DNA of 37,843 bases from Thermoprotei archaeon (lineage in GTDB: Archaea > Thermoproteota > Thermoprotei > QMSL01 > B3-G16). Location of the stretch: assembly GCA_021162845.1 (NCBI GenBank), contig JAGGXX010000033.1:1-37843 (forward strand), given 5' to 3'. The stretch's first letter is position 1; each line of letters begins with the position of its first letter. The notes under the pieces were generated by a model, which was not told the DNA's origin, searched no databases, and saw only the letters and a program-made list of their open reading frames with translations. Below, one piece after another: positions 8,824-16,231 of the stretch. A program made the translations under genes and the position numbers.

Positions 8824-9111
8824 ATGAAAGGATGCAAGGTTGAGGTCAGGTTTTACGCTAAGTTCAAGGAGGAGTTAGGTTTAGCCTTAATCCAGCTCGA
8901 ATTAGAGGAGGCCAATTTCAGGTCATTCCTCAAGGCGCTAAGGGAACGAATAGGTGAGAAAAGCGCCATACTATTTCGGGATGATACTCAATTAAGAGAT
9001 GACGTGCTTATAGCCATTAATGAACAAATAGTTGGTGATGTTAAGCATCCTGAGGTAACGCTTAATAATGGCGCTATAATAGACATCATGCCCCTTCCCT
9101 CGGGTGGTTAA
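8824..9111 (+). CDS. moaD: MoaD-like molybdopterin synthase sulfur carrier
   Basis: A beta-grasp (ubiquitin-like) protein of 95 residues ending PLPSGG. The terminal Gly-Gly is adenylated and thiocarboxylated so the protein can donate sulfur to precursor Z in molybdopterin (or tungstopterin) synthesis. It is immediately followed by MoaE (two bases between genes), the large subunit it docks into, which makes the assignment strong. The N-terminal strand KVEVRFYAKFKEELG and the late GAIIDIMPLPSGG match the MoaD family. In archaea such proteins can also act as SAMP modifiers, so a dual role is possible. First gene of the cluster, with its own TATA-like box. Confidence 0.88.
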   Translation: MKGCKVEVRFYAKFKEELGLALIQLELEEANFRSFLKALRERIGEKSAILFRDDTQLRDDVLIAINEQIVGDVKHPEVTLNNGAIIDIMPLPSGG

Positions 9112-9113
9112 TC

Positions 9114-9545
9114 ATGTTAGCTAAGGTTAATGAAAGTCTCGATTCACTTGACGACTTAATCTCCAGGATTAAGGAATTCAGCTCTGACATAGGCGCGATA
9201 CTCATATTCATAGGCGTAGTGAGGGGCCAAGCTAAGACGGGCGAGCGAGTCTTACACCTCGAGTACACCGCTCATGAGACACTGGCTCCTAGAGTTCTAG
9301 AGAAAGTTCTGAGACGCGTTATATCGAAATACGGGATAATAGACGCTATAGCCGAACATAAAATCGGAAGAGTCCCCGTTGGTGAAGATATAATGTATGT
9401 TCTAGTCGCTTCAAGGCATCGCGAGGAAGGGTTTGCAGCTCTTAAGGATCTTGTGGACTCCATAAAGCATGAGGTGCCTATATGGAAGAAAGAGGTGACG
9501 GAGCAAAGATCTTATTGGGTGGAAGGAGAGAAGGTAGACCCCTGA
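9114..9545 (+). CDS. moaE: Molybdopterin synthase catalytic subunit MoaE
   Basis: The large subunit of molybdopterin synthase, 143 residues, which uses sulfur from thiocarboxylated MoaD to make the dithiolene of molybdopterin. Key motifs: GAILIFIGVVRG (about residues 23-34), LEYTAHE, the HKIGRVPVGE block (about residues 83-92), ASRHREEGFAAL, and the catalytic-lysine motif VPIWKKE (about residues 122-128). All expected residues are present. Translation is coupled to moaD (two-base gap), and its 3' end is overlapped by the next ubiquitin-like gene, in another frame. No other Mo-cofactor genes (moaA, moaC, moeA) are in the window. Confidence 0.93.
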   Translation: MLAKVNESLDSLDDLISRIKEFSSDIGAILIFIGVVRGQAKTGERVLHLEYTAHETLAPRVLEKVLRRVISKYGIIDAIAEHKIGRVPVGEDIMYVLVASRHREEGFAALKDLVDSIKHEVPIWKKEVTEQRSYWVEGEKVDP

Positions 9546-9757
9546 ACGTTATCTCCATTCAAGTGCGCTTAATACCGGAACCTCGGCTAAGGCAAATGCG
9601 CGTACCCAGCGGTTCGACCGTGCTTCAGGTCCTCAGGCTCTTAAAGTTGAACCCTGAGGAGGTGGTCGTACTAAAGGATAAAGTCCCTATAACTGAGGAC
9701 GATGTGGTTCATGAAGGAGATATCCTCGAGATAGTCCGCGTTACTTCCGGAGGTTAG
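9482..9757 (+). CDS. Ubiquitin-like (MoaD/ThiS) protein ending in Gly-Gly
   Basis: A second beta-grasp protein of up to 91 residues ending VRVTSGG. From about residue 22 it has the compact ThiS/MoaD fold: a first strand around SIQVRLIPEP, then VPSGSTVLQVLRLLKLNP, and the late strand GDILEIVRVTSGG. The ATG at 9482 is preceded by GAGGTG with a five-base spacer, an excellent Shine-Dalgarno, although this start lies inside moaE and makes a 64-base overlap. That gives a basic 21-residue N-terminal extension. TTG at 9515 would give a shorter form. It could be a ThiS, a tRNA-thiolation carrier (Urm1/SAMP-like) or a second MoaD. Position and C-terminus imply sulfur transfer or protein modification. 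Confidence 0.72.
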   Translation: MEERGDGAKILLGGRREGRPLNVISIQVRLIPEPRLRQMRVPSGSTVLQVLRLLKLNPEEVVVLKDKVPITEDDVVHEGDILEIVRVTSGG

Positions 9758-9770
9758 GTCATAGACTAGG

Positions 9771-9778
9771 CTATATAT
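9771..9778 (+). promoter_or_regulatory. TATA-like box before the third ubiquitin-like gene
   Basis: CTATATAT lies about 25 bases before 9800, so a transcript would start near 9800. It would then carry a short leader with the Shine-Dalgarno GGTGAGG for the ATG at 9824. Confidence 0.5.
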
Positions 9779-9823
9779 CCGAGTACGTCTTGTTAGGACA
9801 TGAGGCTTAGCGGGGTGAGGCCA

Positions 9824-10045
9824 ATGCCCGAGATTACCGTGATTAAGAAATACACGAAACCCATACAGAAGATAAAGATAACGGTAAAGCCGGATACGAC
9901 CTTAGCTCAGCTTTTATATAAACTAGGGCTACGTTATGACAGCCTTATCATAGCATACAATGGTGAAGTAGTGTCTGATCCTCAATCGCTTCGGATAGAG
10001 GAGGGCTCTACCGTGGAGCTACTCGAGCTCGCAGATGGTGGCTAG
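9824..10045 (+). CDS. Ubiquitin-like (MoaD/ThiS) protein ending in Gly-Gly
   Basis: A third beta-grasp protein, 73 residues, ending ELADGG. It is ThiS-sized: a strand with basic residues (KYTKPIQKIKITV), the DTTLAQLLYKLGL helix, then SLIIAYNGEVV and the final GSTVELLELADGG strand. I start at ATG 9824, which has GGTGAGG just upstream. An ATG at 9800 in the same frame would add eight residues and could be used if the mRNA is leaderless. It has its own TATA-like box, so it may be expressed separately from the moaDE genes. Function is not readable beyond a probable sulfur carrier or small protein modifier. No E1-like (MoeB/ThiF/UbaA) enzyme is nearby. Confidence 0.7.
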   Translation: MPEITVIKKYTKPIQKIKITVKPDTTLAQLLYKLGLRYDSLIIAYNGEVVSDPQSLRIEEGSTVELLELADGG

Positions 10046-10049
10046 GCCA

Positions 10050-11186
10050 TCAATAGTAATCACCTAACAGCCATATATTGCCTATTATCACGTTCTTAAG
10101 CCCTTCTTCACGGGCAGCCTCAAGGCACCTTAACGCATGTCTTCTGCTGGTGGGTGGTAAATCTATCATCAGGTACTCTGGGTGAAAGGCCAAGAGGCTA
10201 TAAGGTATGTTCGGATCTATGTCCGCTATAAACCTGGCTATTTGTCTTACCTCCTCTTCATCTACATAGCCAGGAACTAGTAAAGTGCTAATGATTATTA
10301 ATGGGGGCTCATCGCGTTCTGAAAGCCTCTTTGCGGCTAATTTTATGTTCTCGAAAACCGGTTTGTTGTCCACTCCAGTTAAAGCTTTGTATATGTTCCT
10401 ATCCCAGGCCTTTACATCAAACTTTATACATCCTCCGCTCTCAAGTGAGAGCTCGACGGCCTCCTTTAAGAGCTCTTTATTCATTATGCCATTGGTCTCC
10501 CAACAGATTCGTAGTATTCTATTATCCGCCTTCTCCCTCATGATCTTGCTTGAAGCTAGGGCATGCGGCATCTGGGGAGAAGGATCACCACCGAAAAAGC
10601 ATACGCATGAGACTTTATCATGTACCTTTCCCGCGAGCTCCTTAGCGCTCATCAACGGAGAAAGGCTCTTCGTAAGCTCCCTATAGTGCCAGTTTTGACA
10701 GAAGAGGCAATCTAGATTACAGGCTCCATAGAAAACAGCAAGGTTATAATACCCTACCTCAGCTTTGGGCAGGTATGCGTATTGCGGATATCCACGTCCT
10801 GTACAGCCTGGGCATACCCATTCAGCTACACAATTAGTAGGTAGTGCATCATAATACCACTTTAAGAGCCCCCTCTCTGGCGTACCAGCATACCTAACAA
10901 GCTTTCCTTTCTCGTTCTTTACTAGTCCGCAGAACCCATACTCCCCCTCTCCTATTCGACATCTATTTGCACATAACCCACATTCTATACCATTAGGGCT
11001 TTTCGGAGGCTCTGGTGGTAGTCCATACCTCCCACGACTTAACTTATGGGCCCTAAAGGTTATCCTGAGGCTCTCTTCTGGCATTTCCCTCAAGCACTTA
11101 ATGCAGACGCCTAGTAACTCCGAGATCAGCGGCCCTTCTTCCCCACAGATCTTACATTTCTTTCGTCCGTGAGATAGCACCTTCAT
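10050..11186 (-). CDS. Radical SAM enzyme, AmmeMemoRadiSam/PFL-activase-like
   Basis: A 378-residue radical SAM protein. The N-terminus carries cysteine-rich putative metal sites: CKICGEEG (about residue 16), CIKCL (about residue 31), and CGLCANRCRIGEGEYGFCG (about residues 69-87). The SAM [4Fe-4S] motif is CNLDCLFCQNW (about residues 156-166), of the CX3CX2C type. The FFGGDPSPQ segment and KFDVKAWDRNIYKALTG follow, as in COG1180 pyruvate-formate-lyase-activating-like proteins. It most resembles the radical SAM member of the AmmeMemoRadiSam set, but neither the Memo nor the AMMECR1 partner is next to it. The substrate is unknown. It is convergent with the ubiquitin-like gene (four bases apart) and divergent from the nitroreductase. 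Confidence 0.83.
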   Translation of the reverse strand: MKVLSHGRKKCKICGEEGPLISELLGVCIKCLREMPEESLRITFRAHKLSRGRYGLPPEPPKSPNGIECGLCANRCRIGEGEYGFCGLVKNEKGKLVRYAGTPERGLLKWYYDALPTNCVAEWVCPGCTGRGYPQYAYLPKAEVGYYNLAVFYGACNLDCLFCQNWHYRELTKSLSPLMSAKELAGKVHDKVSCVCFFGGDPSPQMPHALASSKIMREKADNRILRICWETNGIMNKELLKEAVELSLESGGCIKFDVKAWDRNIYKALTGVDNKPVFENIKLAAKRLSERDEPPLIIISTLLVPGYVDEEEVRQIARFIADIDPNIPYSLLAFHPEYLMIDLPPTSRRHALRCLEAAREEGLKNVIIGNIWLLGDYY

Positions 11187-11213
11187 TCCCTATGTCCTAG
11201 GCGAATTCCCTGC

Positions 11214-11222
11214 CTTTAAATG
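11214..11222 (+). promoter_or_regulatory. TATA-like box for the nitroreductase
   Basis: CTTTAAATG lies about 26 bases before 11243 in the short divergent spacer. The predicted leader would contain the purine-rich AGGGG before the ATG at 11260, which supports that start over the GTG at 11239. Confidence 0.45.
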
Positions 11223-11259
11223 TGAAGCCTAATTACTAGTGTTAGGGGTTGGTATACGT

Positions 11260-11781
11260 ATGGATGTCTTAGAGGCGATAAGGGGTAGAAGGAGCATAAG
11301 GCGTTTCAAGTCAGATCCGATACCCGAAGATGATTTAATGCGTATACTTGAAGCCGCCACATGGGCTCCCTCCGCTGGTAACTGTCAGCCATGGGAGTTC
11401 GTGATAGTAACCGATGAGGAGCTAAAGAGGGAAATAGCGAGAGCGGCCTTAGCACAGATGTGGATATCCTCCGCGCCCGTAGTCATAGTAGTTTGTGCTA
11501 ATATCCCCCGTACTTCATGGCGTTATGGTGAGCGAGGTAGGACACTTTACTGCATTCAGGATACTGCAGCCGCCATACAGAATATGCTGTTAGCGGCCTA
11601 TTCCCTAGGATATGGGACATGCTGGGTGGGGGCCTTTGATGAAGCTGGAGTAAAGGAAACACTGCACATACCCGATAACGTACGTCCAGTAGCTATAATA
11701 CCCATAGGTAAGCCAGCTGAAGCTCCTGTAGCTCCCCCTAGAATCCCCCTCAAGGAGCTGATCCACTGGAATAAATATTAA
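11260..11781 (+). CDS. Nitroreductase-family flavoprotein
   Basis: An FMN-dependent NAD(P)H oxidoreductase of the nitroreductase family, 173 residues, which is short but normal for archaeal single-domain members. The N-terminal FMN motif is RGRRSIRRFKSDPIPEDDL, followed by AATWAPSAGNCQPWEFVIV. The C-terminal GTCWVGAFDEAGVKE and PIGKPAE are also typical. The in-frame GTG at 11239 would add seven residues, but the Shine-Dalgarno and the TATA position favour the ATG. The physiological substrate is unknown; related enzymes act on flavins, nitroaromatics, enones or iodotyrosine-like compounds. It is followed after 15 bases by a creatininase-family gene, so the two are probably cotranscribed. Confidence 0.87.
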   Translation: MDVLEAIRGRRSIRRFKSDPIPEDDLMRILEAATWAPSAGNCQPWEFVIVTDEELKREIARAALAQMWISSAPVVIVVCANIPRTSWRYGERGRTLYCIQDTAAAIQNMLLAAYSLGYGTCWVGAFDEAGVKETLHIPDNVRPVAIIPIGKPAEAPVAPPRIPLKELIHWNKY

Positions 11782-11796
11782 GGGGGTGTTGTAGGG

Positions 11797-12546
11797 ATGA
11801 ATCCTAATCTCCTACATAACCTTACATGGCCTATCGCTAAGAAGCGCTTATCGGAATGCGATATAGCCCTGCTTCCCGTGGGCTCGACTGAACAGCATGG
11901 TCCTCAAAACCCCCTGGGTACTGACCACTTAATCGCATATGCACTTGCGAAGGAAGCAGCTCAGAGATGCGATGTGCTATGTCTCCCTGTCATACCCTTT
12001 GGCGTAAGTAGCCATCATAGGCATTTCCCTGGCACCATAAGCGTGAGTCCAAGCTCCTTGAGATCCTACGTTCGTGACGTATTACTATCCCTCTATCATA
12101 ATAATATAAGGAAGGTAGTCATCGTTAATGGCCACGGGGGAAATTTATACGCCTTACTTGAGGTGGCGAGGGAATTACGTGAATCCAGGAAGGTCTTCGT
12201 GGCGATATTCCAATGGTGGCATGCCATTAAAGGCAAATATCCACTTGAAGAAGAAGGGCATGCTGCTGCTCTAGAAACGTCTTTAAATCTATATCTCCAT
12301 GGCTCCTTAGTCGATAGGGAGCGTATAACTGATGAAGTGCCGTCTGAAGGTCCCTTAGGAGGGGTAAACGGGGTCTATATACCTTGGGAGACTAAGGACT
12401 TCACTAAGAGCGGTGTAATGGGAGTAGCTACTACGGCCACTGCAGATAAGGGGAAAGAGGTATTTGAGATCGCCCTAGATCAATTATGCTTGCTCATCGC
12501 TAAACTGAGGGAACTTCCATTAAAGGATCTCCTCGAAGAGGGCTGA
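11797..12546 (+). CDS. Creatininase-family metal-dependent amidohydrolase
   Basis: A 249-residue hydrolase of the creatininase superfamily. Metal ligands are visible: Glu and His in STEQHGPQNPLGTDH (about residues 30-44, also providing the Asp and His), His and Asn in IVNGHGGN (about residues 109-116), and Glu in EEEGHAAALETS (about residues 149-160). In archaea this family includes 2-amino-5-formylamino-6-ribosylamino-pyrimidinone hydrolase (ArfB) of F420/riboflavin synthesis, so a pterin or flavin pathway role is possible, but creatinine itself is unlikely. A good Shine-Dalgarno (AGGGATG context) and the close spacing to the nitroreductase suggest an operon. The specific reaction is unproven. 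Confidence 0.83.
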   Translation: MNPNLLHNLTWPIAKKRLSECDIALLPVGSTEQHGPQNPLGTDHLIAYALAKEAAQRCDVLCLPVIPFGVSSHHRHFPGTISVSPSSLRSYVRDVLLSLYHNNIRKVVIVNGHGGNLYALLEVARELRESRKVFVAIFQWWHAIKGKYPLEEEGHAAALETSLNLYLHGSLVDRERITDEVPSEGPLGGVNGVYIPWETKDFTKSGVMGVATTATADKGKEVFEIALDQLCLLIAKLRELPLKDLLEEG

Positions 12547-12563
12547 TATGGTGCCATCATCCG

Positions 12564-13673
12564 TTATGCGGCTTCAGCACGACTAAACGTCCATCCTAGC
12601 ATCTCCCTATAATAATCCCTCCTTGAATAGTTCTTTATCAAATGCTCGTTAATGGGATATCTGCCATATCTACGAGCAGCCTTAATCATCCTAACGAAGT
12701 TCTCAGGCTTTACTGAGGGATGTATACTATTGCTCGATGAAAGTATGTATCCTCCACCCGGTGCTACCTTAGCTATGGTTTCCTTGACGACCTCCTCTAC
12801 ATCCTCAGGTGGTTTAAGCGTTAATACTATGGAACAATCTATGTTGCCTATGACGCATATTTTATCACCATAGCGCCTTTTTACGTAGGCTATGTCCATG
12901 CCAGCCGCTGGTTCTATGGGATGTAATCCATCTATACCCGCACTTATTATCATATCGATGATGGGGAGTATGTTCCCATCGGTATGTTTTATGAAAGGGA
13001 GTCCATGGCTTTTGGCTACGTTCACAGCCCTTTTTAGATACGGCAATACGAATTTCTCAAATATCTTAGGCGAGACGAAAGGCCCACTTCTATTAGCATA
13101 ATCATCGCCAGTAAGAAGGACGTCAGCACCTATCTTAGCAGCTCGATGTAGTACACGACACTTATATTCGCTTATCAAGTCCGCAAGCTCCTGGACAAGT
13201 TCCTGGTCCTTATAATAAGACAGAAGGAGCTTGGTCATACCACCCAGTAGGTAGTGTGAGAATTCGAAGATCTCATGACCGAGGAATACGATAGCCTTGT
13301 CTCCCTTAAACCTATCAACTAGGCTTTCTAACGTATTAAGCCTCCAAGGAGCATCAGGATCCGGTGGTTGGTAATTCTTAAGATCGCGTTTATCCTTGAT
13401 AGGTCCCTTAAGAGGATAGCTTAACCCGCTGGGCTCCACGCCCCATATTATCCCCCATTCGTCCTTATACATCGTAGGGCTTATTTTCTCCATTCTCTGA
13501 TCCTCTCCGGTCGTTACACCATCGAGATCCATGATTTCGATAAAATCGGCGTAGCTGACATTACCATAGAGCGACCGGATAACCGGTTCGTTTATTATAA
13601 GCTCCCAAATGGGGACTCTATCCGGCTCCCCCTTCCTGAGGAGGGCTTTTAGAAACCTATCCCTACCCCTCAT
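12564..13673 (-). CDS. Uroporphyrinogen decarboxylase (UroD)-family protein
   Basis: A 369-residue TIM-barrel protein of the UroD superfamily, which includes corrinoid/CoM methyltransferases as well as true UroD. Features are RDRFLKALLRKGEPDRVPIW near the start, LTGDDYANRSGPFVSP, the KHTDGNILPIIDM segment (about residue 238), GLHPIEPAAGMD, and a late GGGYILSSSNSIHPSV. The HTDG and HPIEP pattern is typical of the uncharacterised and methyltransferase-like branch. The arginine-rich substrate pocket of haem UroD is not obvious. I begin at the ATG 13673, which follows GGGAGG; a GTG at 13694 is in frame. The likely role is methyl-group transfer or catabolism. It is convergent with the creatininase gene. 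Confidence 0.8.
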   Translation of the reverse strand: MRGRDRFLKALLRKGEPDRVPIWELIINEPVIRSLYGNVSYADFIEIMDLDGVTTGEDQRMEKISPTMYKDEWGIIWGVEPSGLSYPLKGPIKDKRDLKNYQPPDPDAPWRLNTLESLVDRFKGDKAIVFLGHEIFEFSHYLLGGMTKLLLSYYKDQELVQELADLISEYKCRVLHRAAKIGADVLLTGDDYANRSGPFVSPKIFEKFVLPYLKRAVNVAKSHGLPFIKHTDGNILPIIDMIISAGIDGLHPIEPAAGMDIAYVKRRYGDKICVIGNIDCSIVLTLKPPEDVEEVVKETIAKVAPGGGYILSSSNSIHPSVKPENFVRMIKAARRYGRYPINEHLIKNYSRRDYYREMLGWTFSRAEAA

Positions 13674-13842
13674 ATGCCTCCCTCGTATTAACACTTACTT
13701 CTTCTTTTCATTTAGTACACCGGATTTAGCGAATTCCATTACCGTGAGCTAAAGGTGAATTTCGAAGCTTTTTATGTAAATAGCCTTCTCCACGTATTTT
13801 TAAGAGGTTATACCGCTGAAATGTATTTCTAGGTGGTCCACT

Positions 13843-14622
13843 GTGCCTTTTTCCGTTACATGTGAGGAAGAGCCTTTTTGGATAGAAGGCGATGATTATA
13901 AACTAGCGGCTTTTAAGCATATCCCCTGCAATGTAGAAAACCCTCCCGTAGTTCTGATGTTACACGGGTTTACGGGTAATAAGATTGAGGATAGGCGGCT
14001 CTTCGTTAACATAGCTAGAGAGCTCTGTGCCCGAGGACTAGCGGTCATACGCTTCGATTATAGGGGACATGGAGAAAGCCCAGGCTCCTTCGAGGACTTT
14101 ACCTTAAGTCAAGCCTTCGAGGATGCGGATCTAGCGGCGAGATATGCCCTAGCAATTAATGATAGGATAGGCGTAGTTGGCTTAAGTTTAGGCGGAGCTG
14201 TAGCTATACATCTAGCAACATCTAGCCTGAAGGACTTCATTAGATGCGTTGTGCTCCTTTCACCCGCTATAGACTTCAGAGAGATATGCGTGAGGCTTAG
14301 AGCTGGCATCTCAAGTGAAACCAGCGATTTCGCGTATCTAGGCCCCCAGAGAATAAGGCTGAAAGGCTTAAGCAATATATGTTCGTTCAACGGCCTAGAG
14401 TACGCCGTTCAAATGAGTGCCCCGACACTAATAATACACGCAAAAGATGACAGCGTCGTCCCTTATACTCAATCCACTAAGTTCTTCAAGGCGCTCCATA
14501 TCCAAGATAAGGAATTGATCCTATTGGAAGAAGGGGGACATGTCTTCAGCACCTATGAATCTAGGAGAAGCGCTATAAAGCAATGTACTTCATGGCTCAT
14601 AAGACATCTTACGGAAAGATAA
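13843..14622 (+). CDS. Alpha/beta-hydrolase (serine esterase-like)
   Basis: A 259-residue cytosolic alpha/beta-hydrolase. The oxyanion-hole HGFTGNK lies near residue 41. The nucleophile elbow VGLSLGGA gives Ser at about residue 116. The acid is likely Asp in HAKDDSVVP (about residue 204), and the base is His in EEGGHVF. These form a complete catalytic triad. The start is GTG with AGGTGGT just upstream. A TATA-like ATTTTTAA near 13796-13803 precedes it. Small carboxylesters or peptidase-like substrates are possible, not determined. It appears monocistronic; an AT-rich gap follows before the ParA-like operon. Confidence 0.85.
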   Translation: MPFSVTCEEEPFWIEGDDYKLAAFKHIPCNVENPPVVLMLHGFTGNKIEDRRLFVNIARELCARGLAVIRFDYRGHGESPGSFEDFTLSQAFEDADLAARYALAINDRIGVVGLSLGGAVAIHLATSSLKDFIRCVVLLSPAIDFREICVRLRAGISSETSDFAYLGPQRIRLKGLSNICSFNGLEYAVQMSAPTLIIHAKDDSVVPYTQSTKFFKALHIQDKELILLEEGGHVFSTYESRRSAIKQCTSWLIRHLTER

Positions 14623-14647
14623 TTTTCTCTACTATAATTATTAGCAA

Positions 14648-14657
14648 AATTTTTATT
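14648..14657 (+). promoter_or_regulatory. TATA-like box for the ParA-like operon
   Basis: AATTTTTATT is about 30 bases upstream of the ATG at 14688, inside a 65-base AT-rich gap. No Shine-Dalgarno precedes the ATG, so the first gene is probably translated from a nearly leaderless mRNA. Confidence 0.5.
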
Positions 14658-14687
14658 TCCTTATCGACTCATTAAAAATGAAGTGTA

Positions 14688-15659
14688 ATGTCCGTTGTGA
14701 CGATCACCTCAGGAAGCCGTGGCGGCACTGGGAAGACCACAGTTCTACTTAATATTGCTCTTTTACACGCGTACGTGAGTTATGTGAAAGAGGGGAGATA
14801 CGTATTAATCTTTGATGCTGAGGTACAAGAAGGAACAGCCACTTACAGGTTAAGCCCTAAGCTAGCACTCAGCTATCGTGAGGGCAAGGTCAAGAGCGTG
14901 GTTGATTACATACTTGGCCGTGCTGATCTAAAGGATGTAGTCAAAGTGGCTATATTCCGGCCTGAGGATTCAATAGCTTTTCCCGCCTTAATAACGTCCG
15001 CCATGACTACCCCAGCTAAGTACCAGGAATTAGAGGATCTAAGCCCAAGTGATATTTTAGATAGGTTAGAAGCCCTTCTCAAAGAGCTAGCCGCATTACT
15101 TCCACTTGAACGCGTCTACGTGGACATGCCCGCTACAAGGATACATGAAAATTTCAGCATTTCTCTCTTAGCGTTAAGTGACATAGTGATACCTGTAGGC
15201 ACGCCAGATCCCACTTCATTACTCACGCTGTACACCACAATAACTGCACTAAGGGATTACGTGAAGCCCCCTCCAATAATAGACATAGCTGTCGTTAACA
15301 GGCTTACGTTGGAGAATGCAGTAGAGCCCAATACTGGTAGAAGATACACTGACCTCTACAGGAAGCTACTAGGGGTTCGCTTCGTAGTTGGCATACCTGA
15401 TGATCCTAATCTCAGTGCAAGTGGGGCCGCGGGTATGATTGAAGTATTATCTGATAAGCTCAAGAAAGAGAAGTCAATCCGCCGTCTTAAGAAGCTAGCG
15501 TCCTACGTTATTGAATGTAAAACTAGGCATGTTACCAGGAGAATAGTAAATCTAGAGCATATGCACCGCTTCCTATCCCTTGGCTATAAGAATGATAAGG
15601 AAGCCGAAACCATCTTACTTGCACTATATAGAGCTAGGAGGAGGATGCCGCTTGAATGA
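14688..15659 (+). CDS. ParA/MinD-like P-loop ATPase with altered Walker A
   Basis: A 323-residue SIMIBI-class ATPase. The deviant Walker A at residues 8-18 reads SGSRGGTGKTT: the second, catalytic lysine is present, but the signature lysine that acts across the dimer is Arg11. Walker A' is LIFDAEVQEG (about residues 41-50), and Walker B is YVDMPATR (about residues 144-151). The C-terminal third is helical and basic, ending RRRMPLE. ParA/MinD relatives move or position DNA, chemoreceptors, pili or division machinery by switching between monomer and dimer on DNA or membranes. Here the gene leads an operon with one membrane protein and two small helical proteins, which suggests a membrane-linked positioning or assembly role rather than chromosome partition. 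Cargo unknown. Fe-S assembly (Mrp-type) is less likely, as the C-terminal CxxC is missing. Confidence 0.8.
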   Translation: MSVVTITSGSRGGTGKTTVLLNIALLHAYVSYVKEGRYVLIFDAEVQEGTATYRLSPKLALSYREGKVKSVVDYILGRADLKDVVKVAIFRPEDSIAFPALITSAMTTPAKYQELEDLSPSDILDRLEALLKELAALLPLERVYVDMPATRIHENFSISLLALSDIVIPVGTPDPTSLLTLYTTITALRDYVKPPPIIDIAVVNRLTLENAVEPNTGRRYTDLYRKLLGVRFVVGIPDDPNLSASGAAGMIEVLSDKLKKEKSIRRLKKLASYVIECKTRHVTRRIVNLEHMHRFLSLGYKNDKEAETILLALYRARRRMPLE

Positions 15660-16023
15660 GCTTATTACACTTATAGTGCTATTCACATGTCTCGTCCTTC
15701 TACTCTCTTCATTCTATAGCATCGTGCCCCTCCTAACAAGAGGAGGCTTTAAGGAAGGTTACGTGAACTGGGTAGCTGAAGAACTAAAGCATGAGATAGA
15801 GGCTATTCATGCGGCCCCTCCCGGTTCATGCAAGTCATTAGCCCTCTTCATACCCCCTCCCTATGTCCTCAGGATATATAATAATAGAATATGTATATAT
15901 TGGGGCGACCATCTAATGAAAGAGCTATGGGTTAACGCGAACATCACTGATCGTTTAACACTAACGCTATTAAGCAGGATATGCCTTTATAAGGATATTA
16001 ACGGAGTGAGAATTAATGGCTGA
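15652..16023 (+). CDS. One-pass membrane protein of the ParA-like operon
   Basis: I do not recognise the family. The start is the TTG at 15652, which has AGGAGGAGG about seven bases upstream and overlaps the ATPase stop by eight bases. The 123-residue product opens with three residues (MNE) and then a single membrane helix of about 20 residues (LITLIVLFTCLVLLLSSF). The remainder (about 95 residues) looks like a beta-rich extracytoplasmic domain with a Cys-containing PPGSCKSLALFIPPPYVLRIY segment. The layout recalls archaeal pilin-like or FlaF/FlaG-type proteins that assemble on the cell surface, but there is no clear class III signal cleavage site. Inference only: a partner or cargo of the ParA-like ATPase. 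Confidence 0.65.
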   Translation: MNELITLIVLFTCLVLLLSSFYSIVPLLTRGGFKEGYVNWVAEELKHEIEAIHAAPPGSCKSLALFIPPPYVLRIYNNRICIYWGDHLMKELWVNANITDRLTLTLLSRICLYKDINGVRING

Positions 16024-16231
16024 GGAGATATTAGATCTCGATGAACTATTACGCGCACGTAGGCGTGCCCCGGAAACGAAACCTTTAGCTCCTCGTATGA
16101 TGGGCTATAAGGAAGCTGAAATCCGTGCTATCGTGGAGGAAGTCGTCAGGAGGGTCTTAGAGGAACGTCTAAGCGTTATTGAGGGGAAATTAGATAAAAT
16201 ATTGAAATTGCTTGAAGGTGGCACCGCATGA
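16016..16231 (+). CDS. Small charged helical protein of the ParA-like operon
   Basis: A 71-residue protein with no recognised family. The first 30 residues are charged and proline-containing; residues 30-68 form one long helix with heptad-like hydrophobic spacing (IRAIVEEVVRRVLEERL and then VIEGKLDKILKLL), a probable coiled coil for oligomerisation. It overlaps the upstream gene by eight bases and the downstream gene by four (ATGA), so translation is coupled along the operon. Small coiled-coil adaptors commonly link ParA-type ATPases to their cargo, so that role is plausible here, but it is inference. Confidence 0.65.
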   Translation: MAEEILDLDELLRARRRAPETKPLAPRMMGYKEAEIRAIVEEVVRRVLEERLSVIEGKLDKILKLLEGGTA

